DNA of 64,000 nucleotides. It comes from Hymenopus coronatus (lineage: Eukaryota; Arthropoda; Insecta; Mantodea; Hymenopodidae). The notes beneath the pieces are model-generated. The model searched no databases, was not told the origin of the DNA, and was given only the letters and a program-made list of their open reading frames with translations. Positions 43,989 to 54,468 of the stretch are shown in pieces (the stretch's first letter is position 1; every line of letters begins with the position of its first letter). The DNA lies in contig CM060893.1 of the NCBI GenBank assembly GCA_030762935.1, positions 10,274,001-10,338,000 of the forward strand. The letters are read 5' to 3'. The translations under genes were made by a program, and so were the position numbers.

Positions 43989-44903
43989 CTGAAATGTAGC
44001 AGGAAAATAATCACAATCAAAAAAACACAGGGAAACAGATTGGTCAAAACTTTATTGTTGCAACAAAACCAGTGAAGTGCACAAAATTTAACCTTTGACT
44101 TGAAGACTTGCCTCCCAATTAAACTGTAAAGCCCTAGAACAATTTTATTCAGGTTGGTTACACTTATAAAAATTCTCATAGAAGAAAATTCTCAAACATT
44201 GTAGATTTTAGATACTGCTGTGGATTAGCAACCAATGCAAATATTCAAACTGGGTGTGCAATTTTAAAATATGATTGTCTTTTTATTCAAATTATTCTCT
44301 TTTGGACTGTTGTGCACTATTGGAGGTTAAGTTTATAACCATACATTTTATTGGAACCTGCAGTCAGCATCCTCAGTAACAGGTCCTTGGAAAATCTGAG
44401 GGTAAGAGTATACAGACATTTATTGAGTTTTATGGTGGATTTTTTTTGAAGAGGATAGTCAAGGAGAATGTTCTTGTGTGTTTGATTATACAAAATGTGA
44501 CAAACAACCATGCCATTACAGAAGAATCTCAGAGTATTATTTCACAAAACAGAGTTACGAACAAGAGAGACAGGATATTGTGATTTCAATAGAAATAGAT
44601 CATTTACAAGTCTGGAAACCAGTTTTGGTAACCAAGATATGCAATATGGAACACTTTCTCCCACTTCTCCTCTCCACCAGCTTAATCAGATAAAAATAAT
44701 GCATCAGAAAGCCAATAAATGCTCCTTTGTGCAATCCTCTTGGACTTGTCACTGCAGATGATGATCAAAGGAGTTGGGAAACATGTGCTTATAAATTTTA
44801 TCTCTGTCAAGACACAACAGCCTAGAAAAGAATAATTTTAGTGACATGGACAATATCCACGTATAGGATATGATGCATTTTCTATTTCGTTTATTCTCCT
44901 TTT
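43989..44903. repeat. upstream module of ZNF-6
   Basis: Collinear with 39110-40030, with no insertion until the H element. It contains the empty H site of ZNF-3 (TTTATGGTGGATTTTTTTTG) and the empty P site (CAGCTTAATCAGATAAAA). Confidence 0.8.
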
Positions 44904-45059
44904 TTACTTTCCCTAGCGCTTATGTACAATGTGCCTAAAAGGTGGAGAACACTGGGATTCATAGAAAATAAGTTTCGAGACCCCCTGAATCCAGAAAAAG
45001 AATGTTTATAAAAAGGTCTGTGAGTGGACAGCATAACTCAAAAATAGAAAGTCTGTTAA

Positions 45060-45949
45060 CACATTGAAGCCCAGGCGTTTCTTTAGTTGAAGGGCCAAGA
45101 AACCCAAGGATTTTACGTCTACCTTAAGTTATTATTTACAGTATATCAATCAAATCTGCCAAAAAGTATTAGGACATTCTAAAAGTATGGTATTCAAGGA
45201 TTTCTCAACAAGTAAGAAAATAGTCATAACTTCTGTATTAATATTTTACTTTAAATATACAACAATTATCAAACATGAGTTTGAAAAAATCTGCGTAAAG
45301 CAGCTCATGCTCCATTTATTAAAAGTTCGAAAAACTCCCCCTCGGAATCAGAATTTTCCAGAGCTTCATTTGTATACTGAATTTCAGCTTCAGTTCACAG
45401 AAGTCAAGGAAAATGCAGCACTTTAACATTTAAGAACACAAAACGTAACAAATAGATCATCACCTTCAAGAAAAGTGGCGGGCTACCTGAGGGAGGGCAA
45501 CCAATATTACTAACTCTCCTAAATTTCCTAATAGTTTTTTTTTTTTTTTTTTTTTTTAAAAATACGGTACTTTAATTTACCTTTTTTTGTTTTACCTTGT
45601 TTTTCTGTATTATTACTGGATTGCTGTTTTTTTTTTTTTTTTTTTTTTTTTTTATACTGTTACAACACACACAAACACAAACATATAACACCCATGCCCA
45701 AGGCGGGACTCGAACCCACGATCCCCAGCGTTACGAAGCACCAAAGCGGGACGCCTTGGCGAGCACGGCCATGGGGACCGGCAATAGTTGACTAAAGCAA
45801 GGACAGATGGTAGCACAAATCAGACAACCAAACGATAACTGATGTATGTTCTTTGCTGCATAGCCCAAGACGAAGTTAAGGTCGTGAAATTGCATTAAAA
45901 GCATTAGAAATGCCTGCCCGAGCTATACTCGGGCTTGGGCGTCAATGTG
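45060..45949 (+). mobile_element. TTAA-flanked DNA element (family P), contains a SINE F
   Basis: TTAA at 45056-45059 and 45950-45953. The ends CACATTGAAGCCCAGGCG and GGGCTTGGGCGTCAATGTG are the inverted repeats. The palindrome GCCCGAGCTATACTCGGGC is near the right end. The SINE at 45535-45782 interrupts it. Confidence 0.9.
45535..45782 (-). mobile_element. SINE family F, nested in a P element
   Basis: Minus strand: GCCGGTCCCCATGGCCGTGC, with A box TGGCCGTGCTCGCCAAGG and B box GGGTTCGAGTCCC, a short body with (GTGTTT)n-like sequence and two A runs at the 3' end. It is flanked by AATAG (45530-45534 and 45783-45787). This is the most tRNA-like head in the window, but it lacks a closing acceptor stem. 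Confidence 0.9.
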
Positions 45950-46233
45950 TTAAATATCAAATTTGGTATTTATGTTTAGTATCTCCCAAGGGTGCAACAC
46001 AAAGATTTTTCAAGAAATTCCCCCAAACTATAACTTTACTTGGAAAAATTTTAGAAAATGTTTATTTTCTCAAAAATGGCTCTGACAGTTTTGAATAAAC
46101 TACATATAACTATGCTAAAGATATTTTCATGAGAAATAAAATGTATAATTTGAATTTCCTGGGAATAGCCTCTGAAGTCCTCTTCATTCTGGTTGACTTT
46201 TGCATAACTGGTAAATCATAAGAGATAGACAAA

Positions 46234-46481
46234 AACTGGTTGTGCCATGGCCGAATGGTTAGACCATCCCCTCTCACCTAGACAGCCCGAATTCGATCCC
46301 AAGCAACTACATGTGAGATTTGTGATGGGCAAAGTGGCACAGGGGTGGGTTTTCTCCAGGTTCTCCAGTTTCCCCCACCATTGCATTCCACCAGTGCTCC
46401 ATCTTCACTCCATGTATCACCAGCGTCATCGCTTGCATTGTCACAAATAGTAAAAGCAGGCATTAAACACTATAAAAAAAC
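46234..46481 (+). mobile_element. SINE family C, full length, nested in an H element
   Basis: GGTTGTGCCATGGCCGAATG with A box GGCCGAATGGTTAGACC, B box GAATTCGATCCC, central GGGTTTTCTCCAGGTTCTCC, tail AGCAGGCATTAAACACTATA and an A run. ATAGACAAAAA flanks both sides. Family reference copy. Confidence 0.92.
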
Positions 46482-46859
46482 ATAGACAAAAAACTTAGTA
46501 CACCAAAAATGCAGATCTCGTCAAAACACACAATTTTTATTGTGTAGCTAACCATTTCTGAGATATTGCTTGTTATTGATTTCAATTTTAAAATACTTAT
46601 ACTTTTCTCAAACAGAAAGTCGTCTGTACTTCTTTTGTTTTTCCCCTGGCCATGTAAAGAAGCAAATTTTAATAACAATTGCATAGGGACAGCTTTTAAA
46701 ATGTATTCTCTTATGTCACTTCTGCTTAAAGGAGTTAAATAATAAGACTGGTCTGCTAATGCTTATCTCGATTAACATGGAGTAGAAAGAAGAAGAATCT
46801 TTTATGAAGTTTGTTTGTAGAATGGGTAGCGAAAGTCATTTGAATTGAACACTTTTTTG

Positions 46860-48417
46860 GTTTACATATTTACCACTTTATATAATTTCTCAGTTATTAT
46901 GCAACTTTGTTACATTTCTTTTAAATGTTTAGTATACATACTATGAAGATAGATATAGAGCTCTATTCTTCTATTAATATTACATAAAGGATGTTAAGGG
47001 TTCTTAATAGTGATAGTGCTGATTTCTACCAATCTAATTGGGATTATTAATACAGATTTGTTCAAATTAATTATAATAGACACTTACTTTTCATGACCAT
47101 AAATACTTATTTTTACAGGACAATTTTCAAATTACATCCTAAAATTGAATCATACATTCGTGTCATGGAAAATAGTTGCATATCATTCCTTCAATATAGT
47201 TCATTACAATAAACCGTAACAATTTGTGTGGCATGAAAATGTTCCTCAAAAAGAAGTTGTACTCTTTTAATATTTTAAAACCCAATGAAATAAATTATAA
47301 AGCTCTAAATTCAAACGGTGAAGCAAAATACATATTTTGAAAAAGGCATTGTGCCTTGGTGTTCGTTCTTATATGATACAGTATTCTTGCTTCAAATATC
47401 TTAAAAGGCAATTTGGCTTTCATTATGCTTTTGGAGATTGATTTCATATTATAATTATACCAAAATTTTATCCCCAAAACTTAACGCCCAAACTTTCCCA
47501 AAATAACATAATATTCTGAGGGTCCAGTGATTGTTTCCTGATTTCTTAGCTATTTTTCAATAAGGCCAAAAGCCCTGTCAGGAGGCAAATAGCTTAAATA
47601 TCTGTGTGCTTTCATTGTAGAGATTTGTTTTGGGAGCCACAAGAAACAGAAAACAACCTGACAGTAAGTTTTATACATCTTCTTGTATTAGATCTTGATT
47701 TAAACAACTTAATTAGTCCCTCAGAGAGGATGCAATGTCATTTGCTCCCTTTTTTGAAGCAGTCCCAAGGCATGTGTAGTTAATTACTTTGCTTTCTTTT
47801 ATGGATATTTTAAGACTGTGCAGTTATACAATCAGACTTGTAAGTTACTTTCCAATATGCAGTTTGTATAAGGGTTGATTCTGCTGGCAGTCAAAGCAAA
47901 CTGTCACTGTTGATTTTATTTTCATTTAACCTTTAAATAATTGATGTTTTTAGTTTCAACTACACAATATAAAACAAGAACATTGAGTTTTGTGAAATCT
48001 TGAAAAATGGAGATGTTGAGTTTTATGAAAATTTGCTATATTTAAGTGCCTCTTACAACAGCAAATATTCAGTTTTGTCATATTTTTTGTTGAGCGTTAT
48101 ATAAGATCTATATTAAACCACCAGAATCCGTTAAAAAACAAATTTTGAAAAAATGACATTTGTTGATGTTTGTTATAATGGACCTCAATTTAGACAGGAA
48201 CATAATGCTTCATTTGAATTATTTTAAAATGTTCAAAGTATGATTTGAATTTCCCATGTTTAGTCATAAACTGAGTTAATAAGCCAGAAAGTTTATAATG
48301 CTTAACTTAAATTTCTCTTCAATTGTTGAAAAAACACTGATTTTGTGAGCTGGCTATTATTACTATTCATGCACAATATATTCCATTCATTTAGCCTCTT
48401 GTTTGTTTAAATTATTG
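46860..48417. other. 1.5 kb with nothing recognised
   Basis: AT-rich. The only frame of note (60 codons, minus strand, 47295-47477) has no identifiable motif. No repeat of this stretch was noticed elsewhere in the window, so it may be unique sequence. Confidence 0.4.
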
Positions 48418-49270
48418 CTTTCTCTACACGTATTATGTACATAGTGTATAGAGAAGGTATTGTAATGCACCCAAAAATTTGATACCGAGATTTCACCGAA
48501 ATACATGTTTTAAGACTCTCTGTGCACAAAAAAAGCATTTTTAGAAAAATATCCGTGTGTATGTGTCTGTGGGCAGCATAGCTCAAAAACGAAAAAACCG
48601 TTAACAACCAAACTTGGTATTTAGGTTTGGTATCTTCCAAGGATACCACATGAAGATTTTCAAGAAAATCCCCAAACTACCCTTTACATGGAGCATTTTT
48701 CGAAAATTTTGACTTTCTTAAAAATGGTTCTAACGGTTTTGATTAAAATATTGTATATTAAAGGTATTTACCTGACCAATAAAATGTATATCTTGACTTT
48801 TCTGGGAATAGCCTCTGAATACTACTTTATTCTGGATCAATTTTACAGAACTTTGCATAACTGCTAAACCGTAAAAGATGGACAAAAACTTACCACACAA
48901 AATATGTAAGGCACGTTAAAACATACAATTTATGTAACATACATTTTTTCGTGGAGTTGATCCTTTTTTTTTAGATATTCCTTATTTTTGGTTTCAGCTT
49001 TGAAAAACTTTAACTTTTCTCATACAGGAATTTGTCAACTCCTGTCCATACAAAGGAACTTCAGTTACATAGCAACCAGCTTTTGACTATCATTTTAACC
49101 TATGGAACTCCCTTATTTCACTTCTACTTACAAGAAAGCAACTAATACGACTATTTCTGCTATTTTTTTCTTGATTAGCATGAAGTAAATAGAAGCTTTG
49201 GTCTTTTAACAATAATTAATTGTAGAGATGTAGAGAAAGTCATGTGAATGGAACACATCAGATTTTTTTT
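48418..49270 (-). mobile_element. hairpin-ended element (family H), full length
   Basis: Starts with the hairpin CTTTCTCTACACGTATTATG / TACATAGTGTATAGAGAAGG and ends GATGTAGAGAAAGTCATGTG then GAACACATCAGATTTTTTTT. Best reverse-orientation reference. TGTGTATGTGTCTGTG marks the CA tract. Confidence 0.93.
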
Positions 49271-49282
49271 ACAAGTTTAGCA

Positions 49283-50000
49283 TGTCAGTCAACATTATTT
49301 TAAGTGGTGATCTTAATGTTGACTTCTGTTTTAATGCTATTGAAATATGGGAACTTGTCAAGTTTTGGACTTAGGCATTTACCACATGCCCTGGTATATT
49401 TAATGGTGCTCGTCCATGTATTGATAATGTGGTCACAATATTTATGATGATTATTGTAAAGTGTGTTATGCCCACAATTTTCTCAGATCATGACGCTATA
49501 CAGCTTGTTGTAGATATTGACTGGCTTAGAGGCCATGAAAACACAAATGATGATAATAATGTAAAATTAAAATGTGTTATAAATGATCAAAGTGGCTGAT
49601 ATTTTACTCTATTATTAAGTCAAGTGCATTGGTTTTACTTATATAGTATCACTGACTTAAATGATAAAGTCAACTACTTTCTTTTGGTTTTTGTTTCATG
49701 TAGCCTTTAATTTCTTTTAAAATAAAACATAATAGAGGACTTAGGCATAAAAGGTGGTATAATGGAATGTTTCAATTATTATAAATCTCTATGTACATCA
49801 TGATATTTCTGAAATTCAGATGAAATACACTGAAACTATATCAGAAGAGCCTAAAAAGCACAAAAATTATTTATTTTTCTAGGTAAATTAAGGATTCTCA
49901 ATTGCTAGGTTGTATGCACGCCATGATCATGCCCACTTAAACTGTAAGGCATATTTAGAAGCCAAGTGGAAGAATTTGGAGCTTGTGTGTTTAGAGTAAT
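49283..50000 (+). pseudogene. LINE endonuclease fragment, second locus
   Basis: NIILSGDLNVDFCFNA, then CPGIFNGARPCIDNVV, then TIFSDHDAIQLVVDIDWL: the G-D-x-N, I-D-N and S-D-H motifs of a LINE endonuclease. Near 49900, ARLYARHDHAHLNCKAYLEA in another frame resembles the linker towards the reverse transcriptase. It differs from the copy at 23885. Confidence 0.7.
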
Positions 50001-50275
50001 GGCTATGCAAAAGTGCACATGATTAAAATTGCAAGTTTGAATTCCTATGACAGCTTCTCTTTCTCTTAGTTGAATGTGATTTACAGGAAAGATTGTGTTG
50101 TGCTGTAATATGTCATTTAACCAACGATTAAGCTTTTTATTTCATTCTTTTAACTATCATTTGCATTTTCATGACCTTAATGTAGGCACATACTGATATT
50201 TTATATAAGACAACTTTGTGAGGATTTTGTCCAATACATATATAGTAATTCAAACATTTGTCCTGCATTATACAG
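50001..50275. other. spacer with a weak tRNA-like relic
   Basis: GTAATGGCTATGC and CAAGTTTGAATTCC lie at roughly A/B-box spacing near 50000-50050 but are too degenerate to assign. Confidence 0.3.
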
Positions 50276-51260
50276 TTCAGGACAACTTAGTAGACATATT
50301 TGTATATACTTGTGCAGTTCAAGACAACTTAGTGGACATATTTGTGTTTGTGCAGTCTGAAACAATTTAATGGACATATTTGTGTTATGTTTGCACAGTC
50401 TGAAACAATTTAATGGACATATTTGTGTTATGTTTGCACAGTCTGAAACAATTTAATGGACATATTTGTGTTATGTTTGCACAGTCTGAAACAATTTGGT
50501 GGACATATTTGTGTTATGTTTGCACAGTCTGAAACAATTTAATGGACATATTTGTGTTATGTTTGCACAGTCTGAAACAATTTGGTGGACATATTTGTGT
50601 TATGTTTGCACAGTCTGAAACAATTTAGTGAACAATTTGTGTTGTGTTTGCACAGTCTGAAACAATTTGGTGGACATATTTGTGTTATGTTTGCACAGTC
50701 TGAAACAATTTAGTGAACAATTTGTGTTGTGTTTGCACAGTCTGAAACAATTTAGTGGACACATTTGTGTTGTGTTTGCACAGTCTGAAACAATTTAGTG
50801 GACATATTTGTGTTGTGTTTGCGCAGTCTGAAACAATTTAGTGAACAATTTGTGTTGTGTTTGCACAGTCTGAAACAATTTAGTGGACACATTTGTGTTG
50901 TGTTTGCGCAGTCTGAAACAATTTAGTGAACAATTTGTGTTGTGTTTGCACAGTCTGAAACAATTTAGTGGACACATTTGTGTTGTGTTTGCACAGTCTG
51001 AAACAATTTAGTGGACATATTTGTGTTGTGTTTGCGCAGTCTGAAACAATTTAGTGGACACATTTGTGTTGTGTTTGCGCAGTCTGAAACAATTTAGTGG
51101 ACATATTTGTGTTATTTCAAACTCTTCTCGGGCTTCTAGCCAGAGAAGAGTTCTACCTGGCTAGAAGCCCGAGAAGAGTTTGAATTAACACGTCGCCAGG
51201 AAAGCTTCAGTTCTTATTTTAATATATGTGTTATGTTTGCACAGTCTGAAACAATTTAGT
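50276..51260. repeat. minisatellite, 43-bp unit, about 19 copies
   Basis: Unit: ACAGTCTGAAACAATTTAGT, GGACATATTTGTGTT, then RTGTTTGC. Two variants alternate: 43-bp (GGACATATTTG or GGACACATTTG) and 41-bp (GAACAATTTG). Several consecutive units are identical, so the array was homogenised recently. The left edge grades into older, diverged units (CAAGACAACTTAGTGGACAT). It is interrupted at 51117-51226 by a hairpin insertion. Confidence 0.94.
51118..51182. repeat. perfect 26-bp hairpin inside the minisatellite
   Basis: CAAACTCTTCTCGGGCTTCT plus AGCCAG at 51118-51143 is perfectly complementary to 51157-51182, with a 13-nt loop. The right part continues with CGTCGCCAGGAAAGCTTCAG, the Penelope tail sequence seen at 40340-40370. 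The segment is thus two Penelope ends in inverted orientation inserted in a repeat unit. Confidence 0.9.
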
Positions 51261-51274
51261 GGCTTAGCAAACAA

Positions 51275-51911
51275 AACTCAACACTTAACATATTATCTCA
51301 TATTTTTCTCCTAGATACCAAACGATTGTAAATGCTACAAAAATGCATTCCTTGCCATTGCAACCCATAATAGCAAATTTTGCTTATGAGCAGCACAGAA
51401 AATGGAATGTCTCATGTCATAGGCTATTTTTTTATTCTCTGCAAGGTTTATTAAAATACATAAGTAAAAATATAATATTGGAGTAATTCACATACATAAC
51501 TTCACCACCATATAAGAATACAGATAAACAAACAATATTTATAACTTAATTAACTGAAACTGGTATACACTGTGAAGCTGTATGTTTCTTCAGTCATCAT
51601 TTTAACGTTACGTGCATGTATATATATATATATTTGACTCTATTAAAACAATATTTGCCTTCACCCTCCTTACCATACATACTATTGAAGGTTCTGTGGT
51701 ACTATCAGGAAGAAATTCCTCTTTCTGGTGTACACAAAGGATATGACATTTAATTAAGTTAACTGTCTCTTTGTTATAGCTGATGCAATTGAAAGAAAAG
51801 ATCAACAATTCTTACCTTAATAACTGCAATAAGCGGAGGAGAACATTGAGAATGCATCTTCTCTCTTCTAGAAGCTACCTCAATGAATGTACATTGTTAG
51901 TTATGCCAACA
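51275..51911. other. spacer paralogous to 23140-23560
   Basis: Follows the minisatellite as at 22.9 kb, with diverged matching pieces (CAAAACTCAACACTTAACAT; ATACAGATAAACAAACAATA). No gene. Confidence 0.5.
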
Positions 51912-51923
51912 GTGAAATATCTT

Positions 51924-52150
51924 TTCTTTTGGATAGTGTTCAACGCCTGCTTTTACAGCAAATGGCATCGCAGGCGATAACATTGGTGATGCATGGAATG
52001 AAGATGGAGCACTGGCAGAATGCGACAGCGGGGGAAATCAGAGAAAACCTGCCCCTGCTTCACTTTATCTACCGTGTGGTCGCTTGGGATTGAACCCGGG
52101 CCGTCTAGGTGAGAAATGAGTGGTCTAACCACTTGGCCACGGCACAGCCT
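51924..52150 (-). mobile_element. SINE family C, near full length
   Basis: Minus strand: GTGCCGTGGCCAAGTGGTTA (A box), GGGTTCAATCCC (B box), then the family body to CAGGCGTTGAACACTAT. Flanked by GTGAAATATCTT (51912-51923) and GTGAAATGTCTT (52151-52162). Confidence 0.9.
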
Positions 52151-52162
52151 GTGAAATGTCTT

Positions 52163-52369
52163 AACTGCTAATAATTATGTGTACTCTTAGACATCTTTCC
52201 CCTACTGTTACTGATAATACAAATCATTTTCAATTCAAGTTCACTAACACTGCACACTACAATGCCACAACAGTATGCATGGTTCATGATGGCCTGGGGG
52301 GGGGGGGGAGACAGAGATTGGATTTGAAACACCAATTGAAATTAACACTGTGAAGCACTGCAATAATTT
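52163..52369. other. spacer with a G run
   Basis: A G tract of about 14 nt near 52294-52307; otherwise nothing recognised. Confidence 0.4.
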
Positions 52370-52480
52370 GTAAAATACTACAGATTGAGTTGAAGCCTTG
52401 ATGATAACTTAAACTGAAGGTGAAATGCATCGGGAATAAAGTTTAAGTATGTGAAGCCAGAGAGTGTCTACAGTGACTTT
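52370..52480 (+). mobile_element. Penelope-like terminal fragment
   Basis: TTGATGATAACTTAAACTGA then GGTGAAATGCATCGGGAATA and AAGTTTAAGTATGTGAAGCC. It matches 53990-54055 and has the order of a hammerhead core (TTGATGA, stem, GAAA) with the first C lost. Confidence 0.55.
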
Positions 52481-52825
52481 CAAATGGGGTGAGGTTTGTC
52501 TTTGAGCACCACCAGGCCGGCAGCCAACCGAAGTGCTGCTGTGTTGACATATTGCATTCCTGCTTAACTGGGGAGTAACATGCTAGTAATTCCATCTCTC
52601 ATAAATACTACTTGCACTAAGACAAGATATTCAAATTTGCGAAAATAATTCACAAGGAAGATAGGGAGTAATGTTTGTAGCAAAACCATAAAAAAACCAC
52701 AGATTTTTAGCTCAAGTAGTTTTCATAATACACATGAATAAACTTACCCATGTATTATCTCATAATTAGAATCACATAAGCTCTGTAATGACCATTATTA
52801 TTTGTATGTATATATGTATGTTCTA
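52481..52825. other. intergenic, nothing recognised
   Basis: No supported feature. Confidence 0.4.
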
Positions 52826-53037
52826 CAGGGTGTTCCTAAATGACTATAGGGGTTTTAATGTTTTGTAGTACCTACAGTTTGTAAAGTAAAGTCATGAATG
52901 ATATATCAAATGAAAGAACATCTCAGTTTTTTTTTTTTTTTTTGCTCTCTCATTTGATACCTCATATATAAATGTATGCTACAAACTGTAGGCACTACAA
53001 AACATTAAAACCCCTATATTCATTTGGGAACACACTG
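52826..53037. mobile_element. 212-bp foldback MITE
   Basis: TA at 52824-52825 and 53038-53039. The left arm CAGGGTGTTCCTAAATGACT then ATAGGGGTTTTAATGTTTTG is mirrored by the right arm (from the right: CAGTGTGTTCCCAAATGAAT then ATAGGGGTTTTAATGTTTTG). A T run lies in the centre. TA target and CAGGGTG ends suggest a mariner-derived MITE. Confidence 0.9.
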
Positions 53038-53039
53038 TA

Positions 53040-53726
53040 TATGTACATGCATAATTACACAGAAATGAAATGTAAACTATTGACATGACGGCACTAAAAC
53101 ATTTATTATGCTTAGCAAGCTGTTAAAGTTGAGAGACAGGAGAGAACACACTCTTGTTAGCTGTAGAATGCTGCATCAGCTTTCGCATGTTTATGTCTCG
53201 AAATCAGGGCTCCTGTTTATTTAACCCTAGTCCTTATAGAGTTCAAATCAGTTTTTTGTTGTTGTTTAGTCAGGAATAGAGCAAGTGTAATGGCTTTTAG
53301 TGTTGAATTTAGTGGCGAATCTAAGAAACAGGTATTGCATAGTTAGACTCAAAGTATTATTTTTAGGGTCTACATGTTTTTTAAAAAATGTAGCAATGAC
53401 AAATTATTGCCTCTTGATGCAACTGATGACAGTGGTATGGAGAAGCTACTGGCAGTTCCATTGGATTAAAAGAGCACGTAATATAGCAATTAAGAAAATG
53501 TCTACATAATATGCAAATATGCATGCTCAAGTTTTAAATTTAAAGTTATAGAAGTTTAGAAAAATCAGTTAGGGTGTTCTTACATCAACCATTATGTCGC
53601 CAGGCAGATTTGCATGCTCAGTGTGTAAGTGAGAGGGAAATATGAAAAGAGTAGGGTTAGAGACCCGGCAACGCATCTCAATTTGCTGCAGAGAAGAACT
53701 CTTCCCATTTGAAAAACATTATAATC
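53040..53726. other. intergenic, possibly degraded transposase
   Basis: Around 53300-53510 broken frames (for example ESKKQVL and LLPLDAT) faintly resemble the N-terminal part of a DDE-type element found in arthropods, but not enough to call. Otherwise nothing. Confidence 0.3.
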
Positions 53727-53733
53727 TTGACAC

Positions 53734-53981
53734 TGTCGCGGGTTCAAACCTGGTGGAGGACAATTGATTGTTTTGGGCATAAAAATCCTTAGCATAGCTT
53801 CCTTTGGAAGGGAAGTAAAGCCATTGGTCCTGTGTCGAGGATTTACAGCACGTAAAAGAATCTCAAGCCTCCTACACGGGCCACTGAGCAAAATTACAGG
53901 GTCTTTCAAGCCTAGTATAGAACGGGACGCTGAGAACCACAGCAGTTAAAGAGCATCCATAAATAAAGCTCCATTTCCATT
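53734..53981 (+). mobile_element. SINE family B, 5'-truncated, with target duplication
   Basis: Begins inside the head (GTCGCGGGTTCAAACCTGGT, B box) and ends AATAAAGCTCCATTTCCATT. TTGACAC occurs at 53727-53733 and 53982-53988. It is inserted immediately upstream of a Penelope hammerhead-like core. Confidence 0.88.
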
Positions 53982-54080
53982 TTGACACCTTGATGATGCC
54001 TTCAGCTGAAGCTGAAACACATTAGGAATAAAGTTTAGGTATGTGAAGCCAGGGAGTGTCTAGTCAACTCAATCTGTATT
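53982..54080 (+). mobile_element. Penelope-like terminal fragment with hammerhead-like core
   Basis: TTGATGATGCCTTCAGCTGA then AGCTGAAACACATTAGGAAT and AAAGTTTAGGTATGTGAAGC. Core order is kept, with the first C of CUGAUGA changed to U and a short stem (CTTC / GAAG). Probably inactive. Confidence 0.6.
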
Positions 54081-54346
54081 ATTTTATAAAAGGGGTAGGA
54101 TTCATGTGAATCACTGCAATTCTTGATTGTTGCATTGAGTCGAATGTTGGCAAATAGCGATAGGTTCCCCACTTCATCGAATATACAGCCAGGAGTTGTA
54201 AATCAAACACTGGAAATTTTAATATCAGTTTCAAGGGCACCTGAACTTTGGAGACAATTTTTGAAAGAAAAAAGTGTCTTATAATCCATAAAACAAACTA
54301 TTTATTATGCTCTGTCACAAATGTTACATGTGTACTCCCTTTTAAC
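54081..54346. other. spacer downstream of ZNF-7, nothing recognised
   Basis: No supported feature. TTTATTATGC at 54301 gives a possible AATAAA on the minus strand, placed after the ancestral stop of ZNF-7. Confidence 0.4.
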
Positions 54347-54468
54347 CTAGTGAGATATTTTATGTCCTTTAAAATTTTATGGTACAAAATAGGTCATCAC
54401 TTTTGGCCTTTTGCCATTGAGGATTAAATTTATGTGTTTTCAAACTTGATGATGAGAAATAGCTCTTA
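54347..54468 (-). pseudogene. lost C-terminal fingers of ZNF-7
   Basis: Past the ZNF-7 stop, a shifted frame reads SYFSSSSLKTHKF, followed by degraded finger sequence to the ancestral stop context AACCTAGTGA at 54347-54349. Confidence 0.82.

Larger units (their letters stand above)
44904..46858 (-). mobile_element. hairpin-ended element (family H), split by two nested insertions
   Basis: Left end TTTTTACTTTCCCTAGCGCT; interior to 45059; P element 45060-45949; interior resumes at ATATCAAATTTGGTATTTAT; SINE C at 46234-46481; then the rest to GAAAGTCATTTGAATTGAAC. Removing both inserts restores a normal H copy, which proves the order of events. Confidence 0.9.

Noticed and set aside
45700..45782. 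tRNA gene
   Set aside because: A and B boxes are present but the acceptor stem does not close, a poly-A-tailed body follows and a target duplication flanks it, so it is a SINE head. The same holds for the other tRNA-like stretches.
50795..50977. Repetitive 60-codon frame on the minus strand
   Set aside because: It arises because one 43-bp plus one 41-bp minisatellite unit equals 84 bp; it breaks where the unit order changes.
53300..53509. Possible DDE transposase N-terminus
   Set aside because: The resemblance is limited to short scattered strings in different frames; not enough to name a family.
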